Source: Aquiflexum balticum DSM 16537 | GTDB lineage: Bacteria; Bacteroidota; Bacteroidia; Cytophagales; Cyclobacteriaceae | Assembly (NCBI RefSeq): GCF_900176595.1 | Contig: NZ_LT838813.1 | Coordinates: forward strand, 5,474,001-5,538,000 | Reading direction: 5' to 3' | Length of the DNA: 64,000 nt | In this document: piece by piece, positions 51,825 through 61,955 of the stretch | How positions within the stretch are numbered: position 1 is the stretch's first letter | Layout: every line of letters begins with the position of its first letter | Program-made: the position numbers and the translations under genes | The notes under the pieces: generated by a model | Database searches by the model: none | Told to the model about the DNA's origin: nothing | The model's input: the letters and a program-made list of their open reading frames with translations, nothing else

Positions 51825-53044
51825 TCCGAAAATTTCGGCTCCAAAATTTTTGATTCAAGTTTTTTGAACAAAACTTTTTGATCAAAATTATTTATCACAA
51901 AATCCCTCCCATTTTGTCCTAATTTTTTTAAAAGCTCAACATCATGGTAAAGCCATTTAATTTTCTCAGCTATTGATTTTAAGTCATTTTCCTCAAATAC
52001 AAATCCGGTTTTTTCATGGAGGACCATTTCCTTTACACCACCCGAGTCTGTAGTCAATACCGGTAAATAAGATACCTGAGCTTCTAAAAGTGAAACACCT
52101 TGCCCTTCTCTTCTACCACTTGCGTCTGCAGTTCCCAAATACAGAAAGACATCAGAATTGCCCATCAATTCCTTCACCTGCCCATGTTCCTGTTCTCCCA
52201 AAACAGTGAAATACTTTTTCAATTCCAAGTCAGAAATTGATTTCAATAAACCTTCAAATAAGGCCCCATTTCCAACTATGGTAAAGTGAAACTTGTGAAA
52301 ATTATTTTCAATTAAAAGTTTGGCAAGCTCAACCGATCGGTGAATACCTTTCAATGGAATCAATCTTCCTACCAATATCAAATTGATCCGATCATCTTGT
52401 AAATACTTTTTTTCTGAAATTTGCCAAGGATCAATGCCACATGGAATAACACTTATTTTTGAACCGGGGCACCCTAGATTGATGACCTGCTCTTTCATAA
52501 ATTGAGATCCACAAAAAAAACCATCTCCATTTTTAAATAGTCTTCTATAAAATTGTTTGGAATACTTTTTAGGATTCACATCCAATCCATGAAACTGGCA
52601 AAAAATCTTTACCTCTTTTGAAAAAACATTGAAAAATTTTAACCTTTCATACAGCACTCCATTATTACCAAAATGGCACATCACTGTTTGTACTTGGGTA
52701 TCAAGATTGTTTTTTCTGAAAAAGAGAATATGGTAAAACAACTCCAAATTAAGGTAATACCTAACAAACCCAATTGAGTTGACAACTTTGAATAAATCCT
52801 CAACCCTGAAAAAAAAGATGTTTTTTAATAAATACTTAAGCCTCACTTGGTAGCTGTTTGGAAACCCAATGAAAATATCATTTCCAGGTATAAATGAATC
52901 CAATTTCCCGCGAGATAACACTTTAGTAGATTTTGGCTGAACCGCATAAAAATAGTTTATCTGATCCCTAATAAAGGTTTCTGTTTTACTTCCCAAAAAA
53001 TTAACAACAATAAAAAGTCTTGTCCTCATTTTATTCTTATCCAA
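51821..53044 (-). CDS. Glycosyltransferase family 4
   Basis: 407 residues. VGRLIPLKGIHRSVELAKLL linker and FLYLGTADASGRREGQGVSL, LLEAQVSYLPVLTTDSGGVK. Longer N-terminal region than the other GT4 proteins here. Confidence 0.88.
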   Translation of the reverse strand: MDKNKMRTRLFIVVNFLGSKTETFIRDQINYFYAVQPKSTKVLSRGKLDSFIPGNDIFIGFPNSYQVRLKYLLKNIFFFRVEDLFKVVNSIGFVRYYLNLELFYHILFFRKNNLDTQVQTVMCHFGNNGVLYERLKFFNVFSKEVKIFCQFHGLDVNPKKYSKQFYRRLFKNGDGFFCGSQFMKEQVINLGCPGSKISVIPCGIDPWQISEKKYLQDDRINLILVGRLIPLKGIHRSVELAKLLIENNFHKFHFTIVGNGALFEGLLKSISDLELKKYFTVLGEQEHGQVKELMGNSDVFLYLGTADASGRREGQGVSLLEAQVSYLPVLTTDSGGVKEMVLHEKTGFVFEENDLKSIAEKIKWLYHDVELLKKLGQNGRDFVINNFDQKVLFKKLESKILEPKFSD

Positions 53045-53906
53045 GACTTCTTTTCTTTTTCAAAAAATTAAAATACTCTTTAATACAATCTGCAAAATTG
53101 GAGGAATCTTTTCTCTTTATGGATTTTAAGGCTAGTCGCAAATATTGAATAAAGACCTTAATTGCTCCATTCTTTTTACCTTTTAATTTATCAATCAAAA
53201 GCTTCCGGGTAAGGATTTTTTGTGGTAAAAAAAAAATTGACTGCCCCCTACTTTGAGGCCTGTCATGGATGATTGAAAATTCTGAACTGATATAGACTTG
53301 AAGTCCCTGATGTTTAATCCGATTAACATATTCCTCGTCTTCCCCATAATGATCGAAGACAGGATGGAACAAGCCCACTTTTCTAATTACAGCCGAGGGA
53401 ATTAACCAGGCTGCGGCATTGATAAATTGCGAATGGTAGAAATTTTTCAATTCTTTCTTTTCAAAATCAATCAAGAAATCCGAACCAAAATAATCTTGAA
53501 CATAATTCTTGAATTGAAAGTCCAAGACACCATCTTCATTGGCAAAGTGAATAGGCGAAATGATTCCTAAATTTTCAATCCTTGCAGTTCCATTGAGAAC
53601 TTTTTGTAAAGAACCCTCAAAAAAATAAGCGTCCTGATTCAATAGAAAAATATAGGTTGCCCCACTATCTAAAGCTTTTTGAATTCCTAAATTATTCGCT
53701 TTTCCGAAACCCAGATTTGAATCCAAAGCCAATAAGGTGTATTCCGGAAAATCTTCCTTAATAATTCTTATAGTTTGATCTGAGGAAAGATTATCAACAA
53801 TGACAACTTCAAAAGGAACATCAATCTTTTTTACACTTTCCAGACATTGTTTGATCCACTTTTGGCCATTATAGGTGACGACAACTACAAAAATCTTATC
53901 CCCCAT
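53037..53906 (-). CDS. Glycosyltransferase family 2 (rhamnosyl-type)
   Basis: 289 residues. N-terminal VVVVTYNGQKWIKQCLESV, VIVDNLSSDQTI, NQDAYFFEGSL and GLFHPVFDHYGEDEEYVNRI, a layout frequent in rhamnosyltransferase-like GT2. Overlaps both neighbours by 8-11 bases. Confidence 0.87.
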   Translation of the reverse strand: MGDKIFVVVVTYNGQKWIKQCLESVKKIDVPFEVVIVDNLSSDQTIRIIKEDFPEYTLLALDSNLGFGKANNLGIQKALDSGATYIFLLNQDAYFFEGSLQKVLNGTARIENLGIISPIHFANEDGVLDFQFKNYVQDYFGSDFLIDFEKKELKNFYHSQFINAAAWLIPSAVIRKVGLFHPVFDHYGEDEEYVNRIKHQGLQVYISSEFSIIHDRPQSRGQSIFFLPQKILTRKLLIDKLKGKKNGAIKVFIQYLRLALKSIKRKDSSNFADCIKEYFNFLKKKRSLG

Positions 53907-54783
53907 ACTTCAATCTAAGTCTAATAAACAGGAAGAAATCTGTCATAAAATCAATTAACCTCATGGATTTGAGATTGGACTTCATTCTTCCATAGATCTC
54001 ATATTTTAATCGGGAGGCTATGATATTGACTGATGGATGTTTGAAATGTTTTTCCAATAACCTCAAATAAGCAATGATTTTATCCTTCTTTATTTTTTCA
54101 TTTATATTGGACCATACGCCATCACCATGGACTCTATAAACTGCCATATTTTCATCCAGTCTTTTTATTTTTCCTTCCAAAGAAAGCAGCAGCAGCAACA
54201 TATAATCTCCCACCTCTGATCTCAAAAACATCTCCTCCTGATATATTTTTGGAGTATTCCTAAAGACTATTGATGGGGTGTGAACAAAGTTTCCTTTAGC
54301 CAAATCATAAGTATCATATACTGATTTGCCTCTGTCTAATCGGTTGGCTGTAATATAATCATCCTTAAGAATCCCCTTTTCCAAAACCTGACATCCATGA
54401 AAACAAACTGAAAAATCAGGATTTTCTTCCAAGAATGATACTTGCCTCCTCAATTTCAACGGGTCTGTCCAATAATCATCCCCTTCACACAATGCTATAT
54501 ATTTTCCTTTGGCCTGCTGTAAAAAATTTGAAGCCATTCGCTGAGGCCCTATTTTAGAGTATTGGTTTTCTGACTGCAAAACCGGAAATACTTTATCTGG
54601 ATATTTTTCTCCAAATTCCCAAATAATCTTTCTGGTACCATCAGTGGAACAATCATCGTGGATAAGAATCTCTACAGGAAAGTCAACATCTTGATTGATA
54701 AACCCTCCTAAAGCCGATCTTATATAATTAAAATGATTGAAGGTAATACAGCAGATACTCAGTAAAGGTGCACTATCCATCAC
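53896..54783 (-). CDS. Glycosyltransferase family 2
   Basis: 295 residues. LLSICCITFNHFNYIRSALG, EILIHDDCSTDGTRK, YIALCEGDDYWTDPLK. The CEGDDYWxDPLK motif is shared with the gene at 55948, so these two are paralogues. Confidence 0.9.
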   Translation of the reverse strand: MMDSAPLLSICCITFNHFNYIRSALGGFINQDVDFPVEILIHDDCSTDGTRKIIWEFGEKYPDKVFPVLQSENQYSKIGPQRMASNFLQQAKGKYIALCEGDDYWTDPLKLRRQVSFLEENPDFSVCFHGCQVLEKGILKDDYITANRLDRGKSVYDTYDLAKGNFVHTPSIVFRNTPKIYQEEMFLRSEVGDYMLLLLLSLEGKIKRLDENMAVYRVHGDGVWSNINEKIKKDKIIAYLRLLEKHFKHPSVNIIASRLKYEIYGRMKSNLKSMRLIDFMTDFFLFIRLRLKYGG

Positions 54784-55228
54784 AATTGATTTCTTTCTTC
54801 ATAAGGATAAAAAGACCTCTGTCTTCAACCGGTACAAACCCGAACTTTTTATAAAATTTAATTGCCTTGGTATTAGATTGATGAACTTCAAGTTGAAGCT
54901 GATTGAAATAGTTCTTTTTACATGTTGATTCAAAAAATTCCAGCATCAAAAGCGCTAACCCCTTTCCCTGATATGCCGGTAATAGCCCAATGGAAGAAAT
55001 AAAAGCGGTTTTTGAAATATTATCATTCATATAAAATGCCAATACCCCACAATCTTGATTACCGACTTTGGGTATATAAACATGTGCTTTCTCTAGGAGT
55101 TTTTTCGCATAATGAGGGATACTGACAATACTGCTGATGGTAGGAATATAAAATTCGTCGAGAAGAAATAACATATCTTCCACTCTTTTTGAATCCCCTT
55201 CAATTTTTTCAAGGTTTAATATTTCCAT
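54773..55228 (-). CDS. GNAT family N-acetyltransferase
   Basis: About 151 residues from the ATG at 55228 (preferred over an in-frame TTG six bases earlier). GNAT motif A: SIGLLPAYQGKGLALLMLEF, then VHQSNTKAIKFYKKFGFVPV. Probably acetylates an amino sugar or its nucleotide precursor in the EPS pathway. Overlaps the GT2 gene downstream by 11 bases. Confidence 0.85.
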   Translation of the reverse strand: MEILNLEKIEGDSKRVEDMLFLLDEFYIPTISSIVSIPHYAKKLLEKAHVYIPKVGNQDCGVLAFYMNDNISKTAFISSIGLLPAYQGKGLALLMLEFFESTCKKNYFNQLQLEVHQSNTKAIKFYKKFGFVPVEDRGLFILMKKEINCDG

Positions 55229-55234
55229 TAACAA

Positions 55235-55951
55235 CTAAAGTAACTTAAAATCATGGAGCATCTCATTTACCTTTTCCAAGGAGTTGAACATCAGCACATC
55301 AATGATCGAAAGGTTAGGTACAAAATTATTTTTCCATCCGACCTTGTATTTGATGTCATCTATCAAATGAAACTTTAGGTCAATGCCCTTCTGCTGGAAT
55401 TTAATTGGATCAAACAATGCTTTACCACCAATTGGATTGATATATTGTTCAGCTTCCAATTGATGACAGATTTCCAAGCCCCACTCCCCTGCAACCGAAA
55501 TACTTGAATAGTCTAAATCCATTTGTGAAGAAACCAACATATTGGTTTTTATTTCCAGATAAGCTGAAATCAGTTTGACGGTTTCGAAATTGAACAGACT
55601 CAAGGAATTCTGATTTATCTGAAAGCATTCATCTACCAAGTCAATGGTCTCTTTATAAAATGGCGCCTTTTTTTTATAGTGCGCCATTTGCCTCAAAATT
55701 AAACCTTTCCAATCCTTTGATTCATCAATCTGTACATCCCGAATAAGTGTATCCCGTGAAATCTCTTTAATGGGTACTATGATATATTGCCATTCCCCCT
55801 CCGGTTTCAAAACCCGGTTTCTATTCACCCAACCATGACGGATATACTGTACATCATCCAATAAAATAAAAATATCAGATGCGTTAATCAATTGGAAATA
55901 TCCTAAATAAGGGAAAAAGTAGGGCTGCATGATCGCAGTTATATTTTTCAT
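55235..55951 (-). CDS. WbqC family protein
   Basis: 238 residues. N-terminal IMQPYFFPYLGYFQLINASD, FILLDDVQYIRHGWVNRN, typical of the WbqC-like family found in O-antigen and capsule loci. Its reaction is not settled; acyl or amino acid transfer to sugars has been suggested. Overlaps the GT2 gene upstream by four bases. Confidence 0.88.
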   Translation of the reverse strand: MKNITAIMQPYFFPYLGYFQLINASDIFILLDDVQYIRHGWVNRNRVLKPEGEWQYIIVPIKEISRDTLIRDVQIDESKDWKGLILRQMAHYKKKAPFYKETIDLVDECFQINQNSLSLFNFETVKLISAYLEIKTNMLVSSQMDLDYSSISVAGEWGLEICHQLEAEQYINPIGGKALFDPIKFQQKGIDLKFHLIDDIKYKVGWKNNFVPNLSIIDVLMFNSLEKVNEMLHDFKLL

Positions 55952-56871
55952 TTTGAGAAAAGATTTGAAAAAAACAGAATAAAATAATTTAATAAATATT
56001 TTGGCGAATGGGTAAACCCAACAAGTTCTATGGTTTTACTTAATCCCAAATTGAATTTTTTTAGCTTCATGGATTCATATATTATTTGATTGGTGAAGCT
56101 CTTGTATTTATGAAATATCACTTTGTTGTCCTGATGAAATTCAAATAATTCTTTGTAAACCTGGTAACCAGAAATAGCCCTATTCAAATTAGATTGTCCT
56201 GAATAGGCACCTGAATCATGAACACGGTATACTGAACCGAAAAAATTCAAACAATACCCTTTCTTTTTATTCAACAGATGAACGATCAGATAGATATCTC
56301 TAAAAAATTTAAATCGATGTGCTCGTAAATCCTCAATCATGTCACTTTCAAAAAAAAGAGACTGCATAACCATGTACCACCCATTTTTTAGATTTTCGAA
56401 AGTAAAATCAAACCCAAAATCATTTCCCTCTACCAGATATTTTGAATTGGGGTCATCTTGTGTAATTGAACTATTGTTGTTGTATATTTTGGATCGGGTC
56501 CAACAAAACCCATAGTCAGAATTGTTTTTAAGGAAATCAATCTGTTTTTGAATTTTTAAGGGGTCAATCCAATAATCATCTCCTTCGCAATAGGCTATGT
56601 ATTTACCGCTACAATTTTGAAGAGTCCATGCAAAATTGCCCGACATACCCAAATTCTCACTATGTTTTACATACCTGATAACATTTCCTTTGGGATGATT
56701 CTCCAAGAATCCTCTGACGATTTTCTCAGTATCATCTGAAGAATTATCATCCGAAATCAAGAGTTCAAGATCAGCATCTGTTTGTTGGGACAATACCCCA
56801 TTGATCGCTTCTTCTAAAAATAAGCCATGACTATATGTAATCATGCAGACTGAAACTAAATCCCTACCCAA
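55948..56871 (-). CDS. Glycosyltransferase family 2
   Basis: 307 residues. SVCMITYSHGLFLEEAINGV, ELLISDDNSSDDTEK, YIAYCEGDDYWIDPLKIQKQ (motif shared with 53896-54783). Confidence 0.9.
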   Translation of the reverse strand: MGRDLVSVCMITYSHGLFLEEAINGVLSQQTDADLELLISDDNSSDDTEKIVRGFLENHPKGNVIRYVKHSENLGMSGNFAWTLQNCSGKYIAYCEGDDYWIDPLKIQKQIDFLKNNSDYGFCWTRSKIYNNNSSITQDDPNSKYLVEGNDFGFDFTFENLKNGWYMVMQSLFFESDMIEDLRAHRFKFFRDIYLIVHLLNKKKGYCLNFFGSVYRVHDSGAYSGQSNLNRAISGYQVYKELFEFHQDNKVIFHKYKSFTNQIIYESMKLKKFNLGLSKTIELVGFTHSPKYLLNYFILFFSNLFSK

Positions 56872-56883
56872 ACCTTCCTATTT

Positions 56884-57504
56884 CTATTCAAATTTTTCAA
56901 TAATTCTTGCAGGAACTCCTACAACTATACAATCATCCGGTACATTCTTTGTCACAACAGAACCTGCACCTACAATTACATTTTTTCCAATAGAGATCTT
57001 TGGTAAGATGGTGGAATTCGCTCCTATATTGGACAGATCACCAATCTCACATTTTCCCAACAAAACAGCACCAGGATTAATGTCACAAAATTCTCCAATC
57101 TTGACCTCATGGTGAACTTGCGCTCCTGTATTGATCAATGTGCCTTTTCCAATCTCAGTATCTGCACCAATAAAACACAGGTTAAATATATCCGCTTCAT
57201 AACTCTTTGAAAAATTACTGAAAGCAATCCCCTTACCTTTGATGGAAATATGGATTCCTCCCATTTGTTTGAAAAGATTATAGAAATAATTCCTGGTCTT
57301 GGGATTACCTGTACCCAATAAAAATTCAGAATCTATACTTAAAATTTGATTTAAATCTTCTTTCTTTTGAATAACAGGATAATTGTTTTTGAATAACATT
57401 AAATCATTGATGTCATCATAAAAATATAAATTCTGATCCTTCCCTTCGGAAATCAAGATATCCAATAATTCCAAGGCATGCCCACCTGCGCCTGCTACAA
57501 TCAT
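56884..57504 (-). CDS. NeuD/PglD-like acyltransferase (left-handed beta-helix)
   Basis: 206 residues. N-terminal MIVAGAGGHALELLDILISE, a PglD/NeuD nucleotide-binding-like domain, then hexapeptide repeats (FIGADTEIGKGTLINTGAQV, VLLGKCEIGDLSNIGANSTI, PKISIGKNVIVGAGSVVTKN). The catalytic His is probably H in GAQVHHEV. Acetylates a UDP- or CMP-linked amino sugar. Confidence 0.88.
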   Translation of the reverse strand: MIVAGAGGHALELLDILISEGKDQNLYFYDDINDLMLFKNNYPVIQKKEDLNQILSIDSEFLLGTGNPKTRNYFYNLFKQMGGIHISIKGKGIAFSNFSKSYEADIFNLCFIGADTEIGKGTLINTGAQVHHEVKIGEFCDINPGAVLLGKCEIGDLSNIGANSTILPKISIGKNVIVGAGSVVTKNVPDDCIVVGVPARIIEKFE

Positions 57505-57529
57505 GTATTCATAATTTATTAATTTTCCT

Positions 57530-58714
57530 TTACTTATTTAAAGCTTTCTTATAAAAAGACTCAACTCTAATTTTGAATTCTTGTGTCCCATAGAAATTAT
57601 GAATTTTTTTAGAAATATTATTTTTTTCAAATTTAATTTCCCCTTGAAAAATTTTCTCTAAAAAAACTTCCATTTTCTCAAAATCGAAAAGAGGAATAAT
57701 TTTCCCATTTTCAGAATCTATCAACTCATCAACTCCACCACAATTTGTTGAGATAACCGGCACTCCACAAGCCAACGCTTCAAGAACCGAAACTGGCATT
57801 CCTTCTACAATACTTGAAAAAAGAAAAACATTTGATTCTTGTAAATATCTCTGAATTTCAATTCTTGATAAAACTGGAATTAAAATAAATTCAATTTTAG
57901 AGAAACCAAAAGATTCAATCAATTTATTAACCTCTTTATTTTTATCTATACCCCAGGAATTATATCCAATCCAAGTAAATGTGGTTTTTCTACTACCAAT
58001 TTTTTTTTCGAAAATCTTTAATGCTTTCAAAATTGTTGTTTGATCTTTAACCTTGGAGTAAGCTCCTATTGTTATAATTCTAAATATATTATCACTTTTC
58101 TCATTAAATTTATAATAAAATAATTTTTCATTTACCATATTGCCTACATTCCAAAAATCATAAAACAAGCCGTTAGTGTAAAATTGCCTAATTTTATCAT
58201 TACTAACGACCAAATTATAAGATGAATTATCTAAAAAATTTATGACCTTTTGTTTAATATCCTTTGGTTTATTAAAAAAAGATAATTGGTTATGCTCGGT
58301 AAGCAAATATTTTAGTTTAAACAATTTATTAAAAATCATAACATACTCAAATGAATTGAATAAGCTCTGTGTATGTATTAAATCAACTTTTTTTCTTCTT
58401 GATTTTATAAGATGATAAACTTTAGAAACAACTTTCTTTTTTAGGTAATCCGAAAAATATCTTCCGAAAATTTTGGTGTCAAAATGTGTCACATAAATAA
58501 TATAAGGTTTATTCAAATCTTTATCATAAAATTCTGTATTGAAAAAAAAAATATTTTTAAGAAAATCGATTAATCCAAAAGGTTTAAAATTGAGCATAGT
58601 GATTTCGTAATCAGACTCAAATATTTTTGCCTGTTCTATAAAAAAACTTCCAACATTATTTTTATGATTAAGCCAAGAACAAACAAAAAGAATGTGTTTT
58701 CTATCTTCTTTCAC
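57530..58714 (-). CDS. Glycosyltransferase family 4
   Basis: 394 residues. Linker ITIGAYSKVKDQTTILKALK, FLFSSIVEGMPVSVLEALAC, GVPVISTNCGGVDELI. The DNA of this gene and the next is markedly more AT-rich than its neighbours (many homopolymer A/T runs), suggesting recent transfer. Confidence 0.88.
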   Translation of the reverse strand: MKEDRKHILFVCSWLNHKNNVGSFFIEQAKIFESDYEITMLNFKPFGLIDFLKNIFFFNTEFYDKDLNKPYIIYVTHFDTKIFGRYFSDYLKKKVVSKVYHLIKSRRKKVDLIHTQSLFNSFEYVMIFNKLFKLKYLLTEHNQLSFFNKPKDIKQKVINFLDNSSYNLVVSNDKIRQFYTNGLFYDFWNVGNMVNEKLFYYKFNEKSDNIFRIITIGAYSKVKDQTTILKALKIFEKKIGSRKTTFTWIGYNSWGIDKNKEVNKLIESFGFSKIEFILIPVLSRIEIQRYLQESNVFLFSSIVEGMPVSVLEALACGVPVISTNCGGVDELIDSENGKIIPLFDFEKMEVFLEKIFQGEIKFEKNNISKKIHNFYGTQEFKIRVESFYKKALNK

Positions 58715-59342
58715 AAATGCAGATGACCATTAAATTATAATTTGATAGATGAATTTCTTTAACCTTAAGATTTGTATATTTTTCAATTACATTTTTAAGA
58801 GTATAAGGACTAAACCAACAATTATGGTCTGGATGAATAATTTCTCTAAAGATATTGTTTTTTTTATTTAAAAATCCATGTTTAAAATGGGAATTGAAAC
58901 AATTAGGGGCAGAAATGATATAATTCCTAGCATTAATTTTTTCCATTTCATTTAGAAATTTTTTAATATTCTCTACATGCTCAATAGTTTCAGGTACTAA
59001 AACAGTGTCATAATCCTCAGAAACTTCTGCCATTGATGTATAATACTTTCCATCAAAATGTTTTTTCAAAACTTCTATACCTTCAAAATCAATATCTAAT
59101 CCATGTAATTCTTTACATTTATTTGAAATTTGAATATGAAGATTGTTTTTTGGGTCGAAAATCGGAAAATCAGTACAACCAATGTGTAACACCTTTTTTC
59201 GCATTAAATATTTGTCAAATACTTGAATCCTGTTTTGAGTTTTATATACCATCACCTCTTGAATCCAAAATGAATCAATTTCCTTTTTAAAAAGCCTGTT
59301 TTTAATTATAGCCTTAAGGTTTTTTAATTTTCTTTTAATCAT
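58701..59342 (-). CDS. Class I SAM-dependent methyltransferase
   Basis: 213 residues. KVLHIGCTDFPIF (motif I), LHGLDIDFEGIEVLKK (motif II) and DTVLVPETIEHVENIKKFL, a methyltransferase-11-like layout. Overlaps the GT4 gene by 14 bases and shares its high AT content. May methylate a sugar or chain end. Confidence 0.83.
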   Translation of the reverse strand: MIKRKLKNLKAIIKNRLFKKEIDSFWIQEVMVYKTQNRIQVFDKYLMRKKVLHIGCTDFPIFDPKNNLHIQISNKCKELHGLDIDFEGIEVLKKHFDGKYYTSMAEVSEDYDTVLVPETIEHVENIKKFLNEMEKINARNYIISAPNCFNSHFKHGFLNKKNNIFREIIHPDHNCWFSPYTLKNVIEKYTNLKVKEIHLSNYNLMVICICERR

Positions 59343-59499
59343 GATTTATATTTTATTGATTTGAAAAACAAAATGTATTTTATTGTCATATAATTTTAAA
59401 AATAATTTTATCCATTATTACTAAATAATAATTATGCATTTTTAAAAAAAATATTTTTAAATGAGCAAATTGCTTTTTTGGATTTTAATTTATACAGCT
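59343..59499. other. AT-rich intergenic spacer, no gene
   Basis: 157 bases, almost wholly A/T, between the methyltransferase and ABC transporter genes; the only sizeable gap in the second half of the EPS operon, so a promoter for the genes 57530-59342 may lie here. Confidence 0.4.
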
Positions 59500-61296
59500 T
59501 CAAAATTCCTGAAGTTCAACCATTTTTTTAAACAGAGATGATTGCTTGACTAGATTCTCAAAATCAGCTATGGCTTTTAATTCCCCTTTGGAAATCAAAA
59601 CAATCTTATCCGCATTTTTTATCGTTGCCAGTCTATGTGCTACAATAAGAATTGTTAATTTCCCTTTCAGCATTTCTATATTATCCTGAATGATTTTTTC
59701 TGTATCAGAATCTAATGCAGATGTAGCCTCATCCATTATCAATATATCAATATCCTTATATAATTCTCTGGCAATTGAGATCCGTTGCTTTTGCCCGCCA
59801 CTTACTAAAATCCCATTTGATCCCAATTGTGAATCCTCTCCTTCAGGAAGCTCTTTGACGAAATCGGAAATGCTTGCGTTTTTCAATACACTCCAAAACT
59901 TCTCCAAATTTTCAGGTGTTTTTACTGCCCAAAATGTGACATTATTATATACTGTATCCGAAAAAATTACCGGTTCTTGGGTAATGTACCCGATCTTATA
60001 TTGATAACTTGAAAGATTGATTTTTGGGATTGGGATTCCATCAATTTTTAATTCTCCTTCCGTAGGAGCAATCAATCCACAAATCAAATTGACCAAGGTA
60101 GTTTTACCACTTCCGCTTTCTCCTACAAAAGCAACTGTTTGGTTCTTGTGTATAGAAAGGTCAATGTTTTTGAGTACCGGCAATTCCTTGTAGGAAAATG
60201 AAACATTTTCTAAATGGATAGTATCCTGAAAAACAATCTCTTTTAGTCCTTGGGGCAATTCTTTTTGCTCTAGAAGTTCATTCAAGAAGCTTTGCAAATT
60301 TTCCAATGCCCCTGCATTTGTCAAAAATGAATTATAGAATGATTGAAGACTCATTAAGAAAGTCAACGCCCTGTAGAAAAAAAGGAGACTTAGAATAATC
60401 AATGCGATATTTTGTCCGAAAACCAAGGTTTGAATTAGAATCACAGAAACCACGATGGCCATCACTAGGGGTTCTCTTGTAGCCACCATAATTGAGCCAT
60501 AATACCCCATCTTAATATTACTGGTATTGATGTTTTCTACAATTTCTTCTAATTTTTTTGAGTAGATTTCAATAAGACCGGTTGCCTTTAAATATTTAAA
60601 AAAAGTTATTTTTTGCATCAACAATCCCTGAAAATCATGTCCCTCCTGGGTGACTTTTCTGGAGCCCTCAATAGTGGCCCTATTGATAAACTTAAATACA
60701 CTATTCGAAATAATACCTCCAATAAAAACCATTAGGGCAAATTGTGGATTTGCCATAAATGCCAAAACAGAATACACAATGACCATCACTCCTCCCTGCA
60801 AAGCCATAAAATAAGAATTAGCTGCGCCACTCACCCTATTTATTTCCCCTGAAAGCGTATTTTGGATTCTACCTGAGTCCGACTCGACAAATGCCTTATA
60901 TCTAAAGTTTTTTAGGTAATTGATACTTTTTATTCTTAATATTTTGATAAAATAATTTTGGACTATTATCCTGTAATAAGATTCAATAAACCGTGCAACT
61001 CCCTTTAAACTGAAAAAGACAAGAATGAATATCAAAACGGTTTTTAGATTAATCTGGAAACCAAGATTCTCGATCCCATCTACTATAAATCCCAATCCCC
61101 CAAGATCTTCAGAACTGCCGGTCTCATTCCCATCCACCATTTGTAAAAGGGGCAAAAACATCACCAAGCCAAAACCATCTAAAAGACCAACACTGATATT
61201 TAATCCCATGGTCAAAAATAGCCTATACCTGAGGTGGTCATAGAAAAAACTAAAATGGGTAAAATAGCCCTTAATATGATTTATTATTCTTTTCAT
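59500..61296 (-). CDS. ABC transporter, lipid-linked oligosaccharide flippase type (PglK/MsbA-like)
   Basis: 598 residues. Six-helix transmembrane domain (1-320) and ATPase with Walker A GESGSGKTTLV, Q-loop TQEPVIF, signature VSGGQKQR, Walker B ILIMDEATSALD and H-loop VAHRLAT. In an EPS locus without a Wzx-type flippase in the window, it probably flips the lipid-linked repeat unit. Confidence 0.87.
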   Translation of the reverse strand: MKRIINHIKGYFTHFSFFYDHLRYRLFLTMGLNISVGLLDGFGLVMFLPLLQMVDGNETGSSEDLGGLGFIVDGIENLGFQINLKTVLIFILVFFSLKGVARFIESYYRIIVQNYFIKILRIKSINYLKNFRYKAFVESDSGRIQNTLSGEINRVSGAANSYFMALQGGVMVIVYSVLAFMANPQFALMVFIGGIISNSVFKFINRATIEGSRKVTQEGHDFQGLLMQKITFFKYLKATGLIEIYSKKLEEIVENINTSNIKMGYYGSIMVATREPLVMAIVVSVILIQTLVFGQNIALIILSLLFFYRALTFLMSLQSFYNSFLTNAGALENLQSFLNELLEQKELPQGLKEIVFQDTIHLENVSFSYKELPVLKNIDLSIHKNQTVAFVGESGSGKTTLVNLICGLIAPTEGELKIDGIPIPKINLSSYQYKIGYITQEPVIFSDTVYNNVTFWAVKTPENLEKFWSVLKNASISDFVKELPEGEDSQLGSNGILVSGGQKQRISIARELYKDIDILIMDEATSALDSDTEKIIQDNIEMLKGKLTILIVAHRLATIKNADKIVLISKGELKAIADFENLVKQSSLFKKMVELQEF

Positions 61297-61955
61297 ATTC
61301 TTTCAAAAACAAAAAAATCCGAATAGGAGGTTTCATTGGAGCCATCATAAGGATATTTATTATTGATGCGCTTTATTAACTTGAAAGGTATTTTTTGATT
61401 ATTGACCCAATCTGAAAATTTTCGGTGTTTTACATGGATGGACTGAATAGGATACTGTACATCCGAGTCCGAAGAATAAATAATCACATATCTCTTCGCA
61501 CTTGAAAATAGCCTTATCATATAATCCTCAAAGGTCTTGTCCTCAACCAGATGAAAGATCACATCCAATGAAAGTGTCAAATCAGATTTTTGGTTGGCAT
61601 ACTCACTCAAATGATAAAATTCCTTTGAAGAATCATTTTTAAATGTTTCTTTGATATTCTTGATGGCCTCGGTAGAAACATCAAAACCAGTATAGTGATG
61701 AAATTCAAAATATTTCAACTGATTACCATCCCCACAGCCAAACTCTATAACTGTATTAACTTGGTTGTTTTTCACAAAGTCATTGATTACTTCAGCTTTG
61801 AACTCTGCGAGATGGTCATAAGAACCCGGGCCTGAGTTTCCTCCTTTTTTGTATCTCTCGTCCCAATAATAGCCGGAGTTTCTAAAGCTTAATTTCTGCT
61901 TGATTTTATTAAGTATTTTTTTGATCATATTCTGAAATAGTCTAATTCGTAGCAC
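61293..61955 (-). CDS. SAM-dependent methyltransferase
   Basis: 220 residues. TVIEFGCGDGNQLKYFEF (motif I), YTGFDVSTEAIKNIKETF, LDVIFHLVEDKTFEDYMIRL. Overlaps the ABC gene by four bases and the SGNH-like gene by 14. Confidence 0.83.
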   Translation of the reverse strand: MLRIRLFQNMIKKILNKIKQKLSFRNSGYYWDERYKKGGNSGPGSYDHLAEFKAEVINDFVKNNQVNTVIEFGCGDGNQLKYFEFHHYTGFDVSTEAIKNIKETFKNDSSKEFYHLSEYANQKSDLTLSLDVIFHLVEDKTFEDYMIRLFSSAKRYVIIYSSDSDVQYPIQSIHVKHRKFSDWVNNQKIPFKLIKRINNKYPYDGSNETSYSDFFVFERI

